Source of the DNA: Pseudoalteromonas carrageenovora IAM 12662
Lineage (GTDB): Bacteria > Pseudomonadota > Gammaproteobacteria > Enterobacterales > Alteromonadaceae
Length of the DNA: 64,000 nt
Assembly (NCBI RefSeq): GCF_900239935.1
Contig: NZ_LT965928.1
Coordinates: 1,611,407 to 1,675,406 of the forward strand
Direction: 5' to 3'
Shown piece after piece: positions 37,479 to 46,616 of the stretch. Each line of letters begins with the position of its first letter. The stretch's first letter is position 1. The notes beneath the pieces are model-generated. The model saw nothing but the letters and a program-made list of their open reading frames with translations, searched no databases and had not been told where the DNA came from. The position numbers were made by a program, and so were the translations under genes.

Positions 37479-38930
37479 ATGAAAATTGATTGGAAAGCGT
37501 ACCAAACGAATGGCTTTTTTGATGAATTAATAGACGCACAAGGAAATATTCGATCACATGGCAAACAGCTTGCGCAATTTTTTGCTGGTTTATCTGAAGA
37601 AGAACTCATAAAAGCCAGAGCGGTTGCTGATTTAGCGATTAAGGAAATGGGTATTACCTTTACGGTTTACAACGAAGGTAACATGATCGATAGAGCATGG
37701 CCGTTTGATATTATCCCACGTACTATTGGTAAAAAAGAATGGCAAAGTGTAGAAGTTGGTTTAAAACAGCGCGTTGAGGCTTTAAATTTATTTATTGATG
37801 ATTTATATCACGATCAAAAAATTATAAAAGATGGGGTTTTCCCAAAAGGACTCCTAGAAAAGTCCGTTAACTTTCGTACTCAGTGTGTTGGCATTAACCC
37901 ACCTAATAAAATTTGGGCACACATTTGTGGCTCTGATTTAGTGCGCGATGGCAACGGCACTATGTACGTACTTGAAGATAACCTGCGGGTGCCTTCTGGT
38001 GTATCTTACATGCTTGAAAACCGCTCTGTAATGAAGCGGGTATTTCCTGAACTATTTGAACAAGCCACTATTTTACCTGTTGATGATTATCCATCGCAAT
38101 TGTTTGATACGTTAGCGGCTATGTCTCCACGTAAGCAAGATAAACCCGAAGTGGTCGTACTTACGCCTGGCGTATTTAACTCGGCATATTTTGAGCATTG
38201 TTACCTTGCTCAAGAAATGGGGTGTGAGCTGGTGGAAGGCAGAGATTTAGTCGTCGAAAAAGACGACTGTGTATACATGCGAACCATAACTGGATTACAA
38301 CGAGTTGATGTAATTTACCGTCGAATAGATGACTTATTTTTAGACCCAGAAGCATTTTTACCTGAGTCCCAATTAGGTGTCCCTGGTTTGATGCGTGCCT
38401 GGTCTAAAGGGAACGTAGCTCTTGTGAATGCACCTGGTGCAGGTGTTGCCGATGATAAAGTTGTTTATGCATATGTACCTGAAATAATAAAATATTATTT
38501 GGGTGAGGAAGCTAAGCTTGAAAACGTACCAACCTTTAAATGCCTCGATCCTAAAGAGTGTGACCATGTTATTAAAAACATTGATAAGCTTGTTGTAAAG
38601 CCAGCTAACGAGTCTGGTGGTTATGGATTATTAATTGGCCCTAAATCGACTAAAAAAGATCAACAAGAAACGATTGCTCAAATCAAAGCGGATCCGCGCA
38701 ACTGGGTGGCACAGCCAACACTTGATTTATCAACTGTCCCTACGCTTGATGGAACGCAAGTAGATGGGCGCCACGCTGATTTAAGGCCGTTTATTTTATC
38801 ATCAGGTAAAGATACACAAATAACGACAGGCGGTTTAACGCGAGTTGCTATGGTGAAAGGCTCTTTAGTCGTTAATTCATCACAAGGCGGTGGCAGCAAA
38901 GATACATGGATTGTGGACGAGGAGGCTTAA
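37479..38930 (+). CDS. Circularly permuted type 2 ATP-grasp protein
   Basis: A predicted amide or peptide ligase (483 aa), with ATP-grasp core motifs in permuted order: MYVLEDNLRVPSGVSYMLENR (metal-binding Glu, Asp and Asn), VIYRRIDD, LVVKPANESGGYGLL (ATP loop), and DLRPFI. The ATG at 37479 has GGAAGGG six bases upstream and is preferred to 37458. It is followed four bases later by the alpha-E gene, a linked pair in nearly all such loci. The acceptor and donor are unknown. It looks fully functional, in contrast to the fused copy. Confidence 0.9.
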   Translation: MKIDWKAYQTNGFFDELIDAQGNIRSHGKQLAQFFAGLSEEELIKARAVADLAIKEMGITFTVYNEGNMIDRAWPFDIIPRTIGKKEWQSVEVGLKQRVEALNLFIDDLYHDQKIIKDGVFPKGLLEKSVNFRTQCVGINPPNKIWAHICGSDLVRDGNGTMYVLEDNLRVPSGVSYMLENRSVMKRVFPELFEQATILPVDDYPSQLFDTLAAMSPRKQDKPEVVVLTPGVFNSAYFEHCYLAQEMGCELVEGRDLVVEKDDCVYMRTITGLQRVDVIYRRIDDLFLDPEAFLPESQLGVPGLMRAWSKGNVALVNAPGAGVADDKVVYAYVPEIIKYYLGEEAKLENVPTFKCLDPKECDHVIKNIDKLVVKPANESGGYGLLIGPKSTKKDQQETIAQIKADPRNWVAQPTLDLSTVPTLDGTQVDGRHADLRPFILSSGKDTQITTGGLTRVAMVKGSLVVNSSQGGGSKDTWIVDEEA

Positions 38931-38934
38931 TAAT

Positions 38935-39864
38935 ATGTTATCAAGAGTAGGTGAAACTTTATATTGGGTTGCTCGCTATGTTGAACGTGCTGAAAATGTG
39001 GCCCGTTTGATCAACGTAAATAACATGCTAATGATGGACTTACCAAAAGGTGTTTGTACTGGGTGGGAGCCGTTAATAGATATTATTGGCGCACGAAAAG
39101 CATACCAAGAAAACCATACCGATTATAGCGAGCAAAAAGCACTGCGTTATTTATTGGTAGGTAGCGATAATAACTCCTCGATATTGAACTCGATTATTAG
39201 TGCTCGCGAAAGCGCACGTACCATTCGTGACGTTATCCCGCGTGATGTATGGGAAGAAATTAACTCTTTGTATTATTATGTAAAAGATAACCAAAAAGAA
39301 GGGTTAACAAAGCGCGGTCGATTTGCTTATTTAAAACAAATTATCGAGTCAGCTCATTTAATTTTTGGTGCGTTAGATGCGACAATTAACCACGATCATG
39401 GATTTACTTTTATACGCTTTGGCTCATTAATAGAGCGCGCAGATATGACCTCGCGAATTTTAGATATTCGCTCAGAAACACTTATTACTAGCGATGAGGC
39501 AAAACCATTTGAAAATATTCAATGGATAAGTTTATTACGTTCACTCAGTGCTTATCAAATGTACCGACAAGAGATGGGTGTGCGCGTGCAGCGCTCAGAT
39601 GTGCTTGAATTTGTAATGCACAGTGAAGTGTTTCCTCGCTCTATAATGTTTTGTTTAATGGAGTTAAAAAAGCAGGTAAGTGTTTTACCAAACTCAAAAG
39701 GTATTATCGATTTAATTGAGATTGCAATTAAAGAGTTAAAGTCAGAAGAAGTCAGACAATTAAAAAATGGTTTTTTGCATAAATATATTGACCAAATACA
39801 AATTGAATTAGCGGGTATTCATAATGAACTTGCACAAACTTACTTTTTAAAGCCAGCTGAGTAA
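38935..39864 (+). CDS. Alpha-E domain protein
   Basis: A 309-residue all-helical protein opening LSRVGETLYWVARYVERAENVARLI, the hallmark of the alpha-E family always associated with permuted ATP-grasp ligases. The ATG at 38935 has GAGGAGG upstream; a longer frame from 38890 would overlap the ligase end and is rejected. It is the last gene of the operon, followed by a strong bidirectional terminator. Its role is unknown; a structural partner of the ligase is likely. Confidence 0.9.
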   Translation: MLSRVGETLYWVARYVERAENVARLINVNNMLMMDLPKGVCTGWEPLIDIIGARKAYQENHTDYSEQKALRYLLVGSDNNSSILNSIISARESARTIRDVIPRDVWEEINSLYYYVKDNQKEGLTKRGRFAYLKQIIESAHLIFGALDATINHDHGFTFIRFGSLIERADMTSRILDIRSETLITSDEAKPFENIQWISLLRSLSAYQMYRQEMGVRVQRSDVLEFVMHSEVFPRSIMFCLMELKKQVSVLPNSKGIIDLIEIAIKELKSEEVRQLKNGFLHKYIDQIQIELAGIHNELAQTYFLKPAE

Positions 39865-39880
39865 CTCTAGGTTTTATACA

Positions 39881-39910
39881 AAAAAAACGCGCCATTTGGG
39901 CGCGTTTTTA
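39881..39910. terminator. Bidirectional terminator after the amidoligase operon
   Basis: A run of A then CGCGCC, a five-base loop, GGCGCG and a run of T. It works for the operon (+) and for the DUF3010 gene (-). Confidence 0.92.
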
Positions 39911-39927
39911 CTTTAAAGCTTGTTAAA

Positions 39928-40374
39928 TTACATTTCGTCACTACGGTACGTTTTTTTCATAATGTATACGTAGGCATTAACAAATGCATTTTCTTGATAT
40001 TTTTTAAGGCCGGTTTCTTCAAAAGCAATAGGGATAGGGTTACGCTTAACTTGCTCTTTAATCTCGGTTGTTGAGAACACGCGAACATCTAAGTTTTCAA
40101 TTAACTGAATAGCAGTTTCCATTTTGAAACCTTTAGCGCTGCCTGCAAATTTACCTTTAGGTTGGCGTTCGCGAATAGCCACAGAGTCAATTTGGTAATC
40201 TTGCATTAGCTTTGCAAAATCAAATTGAAATTTGCGCATTACTTCAGTGTCATTGCCATTACCTAAGGTAAAACGTGTTTGGCGCACATCGCGAATATCA
40301 AATACGTCATTATCTTTACTTAAAATACAAAGTAGTACGTCACTACCGGTAATTTCTACACCACATGTTCTCAT
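39928..40374 (-). CDS. DUF3010 family protein
   Basis: A 148-residue soluble protein (MRTCGVEITGSDVLLCIL, SVAIRERQPKGKFAGSAKGFKM) of the DUF3010 family, small conserved gammaproteobacterial proteins with an RNase H-like look (acidic residues after beta strands). Function unknown. It is monocistronic, convergent with the alpha-E gene. Confidence 0.85.
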   Translation of the reverse strand: MRTCGVEITGSDVLLCILSKDNDVFDIRDVRQTRFTLGNGNDTEVMRKFQFDFAKLMQDYQIDSVAIRERQPKGKFAGSAKGFKMETAIQLIENLDVRVFSTTEIKEQVKRNPIPIAFEETGLKKYQENAFVNAYVYIMKKTYRSDEM

Positions 40375-40653
40375 TGCTGTTCTCTAATATAACTTAATTG
40401 CTTCGTATTATACCCAACCTCTATTAAATTGCGAGGACAAGCAATTAACTGTTGTTTAATTAATGCGATATTTAAAATTGTCACATTATTGATTTAAATT
40501 ACTTAACGCAGCACTAAAAATAGCTTAATAAGGTAAAATAACGCTGAATGTAGGCGCTTTAAACTTGTAATTGTTACTCTATCACGCGACAATATCTTTT
40601 TTGTAGTTGAGCAGACTCAGCATCTACATTAGCCAACTAAGGCGAAAAATAGT

Positions 40654-40677
40654 CAATGCTTATTCGTAAGAGCGTTG
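40654..40677 (+). promoter_or_regulatory. tRNA-Thr anticodon-arm mimic in the thrS leader (translational operator)
   Basis: CAATGCT pairs with AGCGTTG (one G-U) around a loop containing TTCGTAA (40663-40669). That 7-mer has the layout of an anticodon loop: U at position 33, CGU anticodon (a threonine anticodon) and A at 37. In E. coli ThrS represses its own mRNA by binding such mimics upstream of the start. Here the mimic is about 90 bases before the ATG. A second hairpin region, with GGTG and CACC arms, lies at about 40724-40748. No other gene is seen in 40375-40756. Confidence 0.5.
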
Positions 40678-40756
40678 TCGAGTCATTCTCATTTAATTTT
40701 ATTAGAAAATACACGTGATACATTGTAGGTGTCACCACTGTATGTAAGGATTTATA

Positions 40757-42667
40757 ATGCCAGTTATTACTCTCCCTGACGGCAGTCAGCGTAGTTTCGA
40801 AAACCCTGTAAGTACTCTTGATGTAGCAAACGATATTGGCCCTGGTCTTGCTAAGGCAACCATTGCAGGTCGTGTTAATGGCGATCGTGTTGATGCGTGT
40901 GATCTTATTAGTGAAGATTCTCGTCTTGAAATCATCACCGCTAAAGATGACGACGGCTTAGAAATTATTCGTCACTCTTGTGCTCACTTGATTGGACATG
41001 CAGTTAAGCAACTTTTCCCTGAAGCTAAAATGGCTATTGGTCCGACTATTGATAACGGTTTTTACTACGATATCGATATGGAACATTCTTTGTCACAAGA
41101 TGACTTAGACGCCATTGAAAAGCGTATGCTGCAACTTGCAAAAACAAACTACGACGTAGTGAAAAAAACAGTAAGCTGGCAAGAAGCACGCGATACGTTT
41201 GAAGCGCGTGGCGAAATATACAAAATTGAAATTTTGGACGAGAACATTGCAAAAGATGACCGTCCAGGATTATATCATCACGAAGAATATGTAGACATGT
41301 GTCGTGGTCCTCACGTACCAAACATGAAATTCTGCCAAAACTTTAAAATAATGAAGGTAGCAGGTGCATACTGGCGTGGTGATTCTGAAAACAAAATGCT
41401 ACAACGTATTTATGGCACAGCGTGGGGCGATAAAAAACAACTTAAAGCGTACTTAAAGCGTTTAGAAGAAGCTGAAAAACGCGATCACCGTCGTATTGGT
41501 AAAGCACTTGATTTGTGGCATTGGCAAGAAGAAGCGCCAGGCATGGTATTTTGGCACAACGATGGTTGGAGCATTTACCGTGAGCTTGAAGAGTTTGTTC
41601 GTGAAAAACTACGTGAATACAGCTACGAAGAAGTAAAAGGTCCAATGATGATGGACCGTTCATTATGGGAAAAATCAGGTCACTGGGAAAAATATTCAGA
41701 CGCAATGTTTACCACTGAGTCTGAAAAGCGCGAATATGCTATTAAACCAATGAACTGCCCAGGCCACGTACAAATTTTTAACCAAGGTTTAAAATCGTAC
41801 CGTGACTTACCGCTTCGTATGGCTGAATTTGGCTGTTGTCACCGTAATGAACCATCAGGTGCATTACATGGCTTAATGCGTGTACGTGGCTTTACACAAG
41901 ATGACGCTCACGTTTTCTGTACTGAAGAACAAGTAATGGACGAAGTGTCAGCGTGTATTAAGATGGTTTATGATACATATGAGACGTTCGGTTTTGAAAA
42001 AATTGTAGTTAAGCTTTCAACTCGCCCTGAACAACGCATTGGCGACGATGAAGTGTGGGATAAAGCTGAGCTAGCATTAGCTGATGCACTTAAAGCAAAC
42101 GACATTGAATTTGATTACCTTCCGGGTGAAGGGGCGTTTTATGGTCCTAAAATTGAATTTACTTTGTACGATTGTTTAGACAGAGCGTGGCAGTGTGGTA
42201 CAGTGCAACTAGATTTTGCATTACCAGGTCGTTTAGGTGCAACTTATGTAGCTGAAAACAACGAACGACGCACTCCAGTTATGATACACCGTGCTATATT
42301 AGGCTCTATTGAGCGCTTTATTGGTATTTTAACTGAAGAGTATGCTGGTTTATTCCCAACGTGGCTTGCACCAAAGCAAGTTGTGATTATGAATATCACC
42401 GATAAACAAGCACCTTATGTGCAGGAAATTGTACAAAAATTAAATAAACTTGGAATTAGAGCCGCAGCTGACTTGAGAAATGAGAAGATTGGCTTTAAAA
42501 TCCGAGAACATACACTTAAGCGTATTCCTTACTTACTTGTTGTTGGCGATAAAGAAGTTGAACAACAAGAAGTAGCAGTACGTACTCGCACAGGTGAAGA
42601 CCTAGGCAAATTTAATGTTGATGATTTTGTAGCTAAAATTAGCGAAGAAATTAAAAGTCGACAGTAA
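40757..42667 (+). CDS. thrS: Threonyl-tRNA synthetase
   Basis: A 636-residue class II synthetase that charges tRNA-Thr and edits mischarged serine. It has an N-terminal TGS domain (1-60), an editing domain with [10 protein letters not shown], a catalytic core with zinc-binding [27 protein letters not shown] and the His of [10 protein letters not shown], and a C-terminal anticodon-binding domain. AAGGA precedes the ATG. The gene heads the thrS-infC-rpmI-rplT block and probably represses its own translation through the leader. Confidence 0.98.
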   Translation: MPVITLPDGSQRSFENPVSTLDVANDIGPGLAKATIAGRVNGDRVDACDLISEDSRLEIITAKDDDGLEIIRHSCAHLIGHAVKQLFPEAKMAIGPTIDNGFYYDIDMEHSLSQDDLDAIEKRMLQLAKTNYDVVKKTVSWQEARDTFEARGEIYKIEILDENIAKDDRPGLYHHEEYVDMCRGPHVPNMKFCQNFKIMKVAGAYWRGDSENKMLQRIYGTAWGDKKQLKAYLKRLEEAEKRDHRRIGKALDLWHWQEEAPGMVFWHNDGWSIYRELEEFVREKLREYSYEEVKGPMMMDRSLWEKSGHWEKYSDAMFTTESEKREYAIKPMNCPGHVQIFNQGLKSYRDLPLRMAEFGCCHRNEPSGALHGLMRVRGFTQDDAHVFCTEEQVMDEVSACIKMVYDTYETFGFEKIVVKLSTRPEQRIGDDEVWDKAELALADALKANDIEFDYLPGEGAFYGPKIEFTLYDCLDRAWQCGTVQLDFALPGRLGATYVAENNERRTPVMIHRAILGSIERFIGILTEEYAGLFPTWLAPKQVVIMNITDKQAPYVQEIVQKLNKLGIRAAADLRNEKIGFKIREHTLKRIPYLLVVGDKEVEQQEVAVRTRTGEDLGKFNVDDFVAKISEEIKSRQ

Positions 42668-42745
42668 AAAAAATCGAGTGTGTAGGGCATATACAAACAG
42701 CCAAACTACACACTTATATTATTGATATTCTTGGAGGAACGTACT

Positions 42746-43291
42746 ATTAGAGGCGGCAAGAAAGGGCAACAAACAGCTCAAAAAAATCGTATTAACGAAG
42801 AAATTACAGCTCAAGAAGTTCGTTTAATCGACATCGACGGCGAACAAGCTGGAATTCAGTCATTAAAAGACGCACAAGCTATGGCTGATGCAGCGGGTGT
42901 TGATCTCGTAGAGATTAGCCCAAATGCTGAGCCGCCTGTTTGTAAGGTTATGGACTACGGTAAGTTCATCTTTGAAAAAAGCAAAGAACTAAAAGAGCAG
43001 AAGAAGAAGCAAAAGCAAATCCAGATTAAAGAAATCAAATTCCGTCCTGGCACGGATGAAGGTGACTATCAGGTTAAGCTTCGCAACTTACGTAAGTTCT
43101 TAGAAGCTGGCGATAAAGCTAAAATTACGATCCGCTTCCGTGGTCGCGAAATGGCTCACCAAGAAATTGGTATAGAATTATTAAACCGTATCAAAACCGA
43201 TTTAGAAGAGTTAGCAGTAGTTGAGTCTTTCCCAAATCGTGTTGAAGGCCGCCAAATGGTTATGATGATGGCGCCTGTTGCTAAAAAATAA
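42746..43291 (+). CDS. infC: Translation initiation factor IF-3 (AUU start)
   Basis: A 181-residue IF-3 beginning (M)[16 protein letters not shown] at an ATT codon (42746), preceded by GGAGG at eight bases. This matches the conserved AUU start of infC in gammaproteobacteria, through which IF-3 limits its own synthesis by rejecting non-canonical start codons. An upstream TTG frame (42722) would encode the ribosome-binding site and is not the start. The N-domain, Lys-rich linker ([14 protein letters not shown]) and C-domain are all present. Confidence 0.97.
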   Translation: MRGGKKGQQTAQKNRINEEITAQEVRLIDIDGEQAGIQSLKDAQAMADAAGVDLVEISPNAEPPVCKVMDYGKFIFEKSKELKEQKKKQKQIQIKEIKFRPGTDEGDYQVKLRNLRKFLEAGDKAKITIRFRGREMAHQEIGIELLNRIKTDLEELAVVESFPNRVEGRQMVMMMAPVAKK

Positions 43292-43502
43292 TTTTTAGGC
43301 GATAATACGCACCGAATTTAGCTCAGGTACCCAAGTAATATGCAAATATTCACCTGTGCTAACCGGTTTTAAAGTAAAATTGCGGCATTTATGCTGGGTT
43401 TTCACCGGAATATGGCAGTAAGTTAGGCCTAAAAGTGGAGCTATAGAAATATATCTCACGCCTGCTTACTAATTTTAAAGCAATACATTTGGAGTTATTG
43501 CA
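43292..43502 (+). other. infC-rpmI intercistronic leader region
   Basis: A 211-base non-coding stretch before rpmI. In enterobacteria L20 represses rpmI-rplT by binding RNA structures around this junction. Short dyads such as TTAGGCCTAA occur near 43423, but I could not resolve a specific L20 site. GGAG lies before the rpmI ATG. Confidence 0.4.
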
Positions 43503-43703
43503 ATGGCTTACAAGCTAAAAAGTCACAGTGGCGCTGCTAAGCGTTTCAAAAAGACTGCTTCTGGCGGTTTCAAGCGTAAACAAGCGCATCTTCGTCATAT
43601 TCTGACTAAGAAAACTTCTAAGCGTAAGTTACACCTACGTCCTAAGATGATGGTTCATAAAAATGACCATGGTCTAGTTTCACGTATGTTACCATTCGCT
43701 TAA
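43503..43703 (+). CDS. rpmI: Ribosomal protein L35
   Basis: A 66-residue, very basic protein with the bL35 pattern ([25 protein letters not shown].., [18 protein letters not shown]). A 50S subunit component. It is followed 15 bases later by rplT. Confidence 0.98.
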   Translation: MAYKLKSHSGAAKRFKKTASGGFKRKQAHLRHILTKKTSKRKLHLRPKMMVHKNDHGLVSRMLPFA

Positions 43704-43718
43704 TAGGGGTTTTTAGAA

Positions 43719-44081
43719 ATGGCAAGAGTTAAACGCGGCGTTGTCGCACGTGCACGTCACAAAAAAGTTTTAAAACAAGCGAAAGGTTACTACGGAGCAC
43801 GTTCACGTGTTTATCGCGTAGCTTTCCAGGCTGTTACTAAAGCGGGTCAATACGCTTACCGTGACCGCCGTGCGAAGAAACGTACTTTCCGTCAATTATG
43901 GATTGCACGTATCAATGCAGCTTCACGTCAAAATGGTCTGTCTTACAGCCGTTTTATCAATGGTCTTAAAAAGACGTCTGTAGAAATCGATCGTAAGATC
44001 CTTGCAGATATCGCTGTTTACGACCAAGTTGCATTTGCAGCGCTTGTAGAAAAAGCAAAAGAAGGCCTAGCGGCAGCTTAA
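43719..44081 (+). CDS. rplT: Ribosomal protein L20
   Basis: A 120-residue bL20, with the N-terminal RNA-binding extension [29 protein letters not shown] and a globular C-domain. Needed early in 50S assembly and the translational repressor of this operon in enterobacteria. It is the last gene of the block, followed by a strong terminator. Confidence 0.98.
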   Translation: MARVKRGVVARARHKKVLKQAKGYYGARSRVYRVAFQAVTKAGQYAYRDRRAKKRTFRQLWIARINAASRQNGLSYSRFINGLKKTSVEIDRKILADIAVYDQVAFAALVEKAKEGLAAA

Positions 44082-44105
44082 GTTTTTTCATATAAGTATT
44101 AAAAA

Positions 44106-44127
44106 GGAGCCCATGGCTCCTTTTTTT
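44106..44127 (+). terminator. Terminator after rplT
   Basis: GGAGCC (44106-44111), loop CAT, GGCTCC, then seven T, preceded by a run of A. Confidence 0.93.
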
Positions 44128-44161
44128 GTGTCTAAAATTTGAGTATCTTCAAAATATTAAC

Positions 44162-44324
44162 TAATACAAATGCGTAATAATGCTCAATCAATTTTAGGGG
44201 CTAAACGTATCGCCCCCTTCGTTAACAAATTTTATGTAGGACAACAAAATAGCGAGTATTTTGGTTAGCTAACAACACGTTTCTTCACCTTTAAAATAGA
44301 TCACTTAATTAAGCGAATGGGTAT
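44162..44324 (+). repeat. Miniature inverted-repeat element, type A, internally deleted and interrupted
   Basis: It aligns along its length with the intact element at 61013-61243. The left ends correspond (TACAAAT..GCGTAATAATG with TACCAATCTGCGATAATA), the middle shares ACGTATC, and the right part shares AACACGTTT followed by ATCACTTAATTAAG. About 45 bases of the middle are missing. Its expected right end is not here; it seems to resume after 44592 (GCTATAGAGGCGT, then CGGTA), so the neighbouring 268-base element lies inside it. Confidence 0.6.
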
Positions 44325-44592
44325 TAGGGCGTGTTGATCTTTGCGGATTGAAATTTGTTCAATCTAGGGGCGATTAAATCGCGGCGCGAGGTTTGTAACC
44401 TAGTGGGCTAAGTAAAAGCCGAGTAACAAAGAGTTTATCGCCCCTAGGCAGAACCCGAAGGGCAGCGCATGTTTGGCATTTATGCTACGTTATCGCCTAT
44501 TTATGGGGAGTAACCACACTTCATAGGCTCTGCCTTGCCTAAAAACCAAACATGCTGCTGCAAATTCAACCATCAAAGATCAACACGCCCTA
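44325..44592 (+). mobile_element. 268-base miniature element with perfect 19-bp terminal inverted repeats
   Basis: The left end TAGGGCGTGTTGATCTTTG (44325-44343) is the exact reverse complement of 44574-44592, and similarity continues imperfectly inwards for about 15 more bases. Inside, CTAGGGGCGA and TCGCCCCTAG form a second nested dyad (about 44363-44457). There is no coding capacity, so it is MITE-like and would need a transposase in trans. Flanking GGTAT and GCTAT may be a degenerate 5-bp target duplication. Confidence 0.75.
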
Positions 44593-44794
44593 GCTATAGA
44601 GGCGTAAATTTACTCATAAACGGTAGAAAAAATATATAAGGTTTATGGATATACTCATTTTATTGACGTTAGCATTATTCATTTTATAAGTTACTGTTAT
44701 TGGCTGTGTATTTTTGTTGAATCACCGCAGTTTTAAAATATAAAAAACTTTAATTGATATAATTTTGTTATTAGAGCGTTTGTTAGAGAATAAT

Positions 44795-46615
44795 ATGTTT
44801 GCAAGTCTTTTGGTTTTGTCTGCGAGTCTGGCATATGACGCACATTTACCACCCCTAATACAGTGGCAAGGTAAAAGAAGCAGTGAGTTACTACAAAAAG
44901 AAGGTCCGTTAACAACAGACTTTGAATTATCTGCAGGTGAAATTTCACCAAACTACGAAGACACTATGGCATTTGTAGATAGGCTAGTTGCAGCAAACCC
45001 TACTCAATTTAAATCTCAAACCATAGGTTACAGCAATAGCAAACGTGCGATAAAGATGTTGGTTGCGAGCGAGCAAGGTTTTTTTGAAGCTGGGCAAATG
45101 GCTAATAGCACTAAACCGACTATTTTTATTCAAGCTGGTATTCATGCCGGTGAGATAGATGGCAAAGATGCTATGTTTATGTTGCTGCGTGATATTGCAA
45201 CAGGAAAACGCCGCGATATTTTAAAAAAGGTAAATATATTATTTATTCCTATTTTAAATGTCGATGGGCACGAGCGTAGCAGTGCCTTTAATCGCATAAA
45301 TCAGCGCGGCCCTGCAAAGATGGGTTTTCGTACGAACGCTAATAACCTCAATTTAAATCGTGATTTTACTAAACTAGATACCCCCGAAGTCAAAAGCGTT
45401 TTAAAGGTTATTAATGCCTATAACCCAAATTTATATGTTGATGTTCATGTAACTGATGGCGCAGATTACCAGTACGATGTGACCTATGGGTATAACCCTG
45501 TATTTGCGAGTGAGTCTCCGGCAGTATCAGATACATTAAATCATTACTTTAAGCCGTTAATAGATGAAAGGCTTGCTGAGCAGGGGCATACCCCTGGGCA
45601 ACTTGTATTTGTTATGGATAAACGCGATTTTAAAAAAGGGCTAGCGGGCTGGGTAGCGACGCCTCGCTTTTCAAATGGATGGGGAGATTTAAAATCATTA
45701 CCTACAATTTTAGTTGAAAACCATTCTCTAAAGCCTTACAAACAACGCGTTTTAGGAACTTATGTATTTTTAGATGGTGCGATTAATGCATTATCACAAC
45801 ATAGCCATGTACTAGCTAATGCGGTAAAAAAAGAACAAGAATTTGTACCTAAGCAGTTAATAGTTAAACGTGGTTATTCAAAACAAGCTGATACAATTAG
45901 TGAATTTAAAGGTATTGAGTATTCCTCAAGTATGAATGCGCTTTCAGGGCAAAACGAGGTTAAGTATATTGGCAAACCTCATACATATTCAGACTTACCT
46001 ATATATTGGCAAAAAGAAGTAATTAGCACAGTAGAAGTACCAAAGGCGTTTTTCATTCCACCAGTTTATAGCAATATTATTGAAAAGCTAAAGTTACATG
46101 GAGTATCAGTTAATAAGCTAGAAGGGGCTAATACCCAGCCTTTAAAAAAGGCCAAAGTTATTGATTATGCATTTGATAAAGCTCCATTTGAAGGGCGCTT
46201 TAGGGTGTCGGCAAGCTTTGATTACCTCCCCGCAATAAATGTTGATTTAGATGGATGGTATCAAGTCAATACTCAGCAAAAGGCCGGTGAGTTGGCGGTA
46301 CATTTATTACACCCTGAAGCACCAGATTCATTTTTTGCGTGGGGTGAGTTTAATACTATTTTTCAGCGTACAGAATACATGGAAAATTATGCACTTATTC
46401 CGTTTGCACGCCAAATGCTTAAAGATAATCCTAAGCTTGCACTTAAGTTTGACGAAAAATTAAAAGATAAATCATTTTCTGAGGATGCTGATGCACGCTT
46501 AAATTGGCTATATGAACAAAGCCCGTTTTACGACCAAGCATATTTAAAATACCCAATACTAATGTCGTTTGAAGAGCCTGTTGTTATTCCAGATCAAAAG
46601 AGTAAAGAGATATAA
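44795..46615 (+). CDS. M14-family zinc carboxypeptidase, exported
   Basis: A 606-residue protein with a short signal peptide (MFASLLVLSASLAYDA). Residues about 60-330 form an M14 carboxypeptidase domain: zinc ligands in IHAGEIDGKDA and DVHVTDG, substrate-binding NLNLNRDF, and the catalytic Glu in LVENHSLKPYKQRV. It should release C-terminal residues from peptides in the periplasm. The ATG at 44795 is preferred to an upstream TTG at 44765, which spoils the signal peptide. The C-terminal 270 residues are an additional beta-rich region. It is followed one base later by the MBL gene, so the two are co-transcribed. Confidence 0.88.
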   Translation: MFASLLVLSASLAYDAHLPPLIQWQGKRSSELLQKEGPLTTDFELSAGEISPNYEDTMAFVDRLVAANPTQFKSQTIGYSNSKRAIKMLVASEQGFFEAGQMANSTKPTIFIQAGIHAGEIDGKDAMFMLLRDIATGKRRDILKKVNILFIPILNVDGHERSSAFNRINQRGPAKMGFRTNANNLNLNRDFTKLDTPEVKSVLKVINAYNPNLYVDVHVTDGADYQYDVTYGYNPVFASESPAVSDTLNHYFKPLIDERLAEQGHTPGQLVFVMDKRDFKKGLAGWVATPRFSNGWGDLKSLPTILVENHSLKPYKQRVLGTYVFLDGAINALSQHSHVLANAVKKEQEFVPKQLIVKRGYSKQADTISEFKGIEYSSSMNALSGQNEVKYIGKPHTYSDLPIYWQKEVISTVEVPKAFFIPPVYSNIIEKLKLHGVSVNKLEGANTQPLKKAKVIDYAFDKAPFEGRFRVSASFDYLPAINVDLDGWYQVNTQQKAGELAVHLLHPEAPDSFFAWGEFNTIFQRTEYMENYALIPFARQMLKDNPKLALKFDEKLKDKSFSEDADARLNWLYEQSPFYDQAYLKYPILMSFEEPVVIPDQKSKEI

Positions 46616-46616
46616 C

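Noticed and set aside
38890..38934. Extended start of the alpha-E protein at 38890
   Set aside because: The extra 15 codons overlap the end of the ATP-grasp gene in another frame; ATG 38935 has GAGGAGG at the right distance and begins the conserved domain exactly.
44733..44951. Minus-strand frame of 72 codons over the M14 gene start
   Set aside because: It is antisense to the signal peptide and start of the M14 peptidase, with no family resemblance or start signal.
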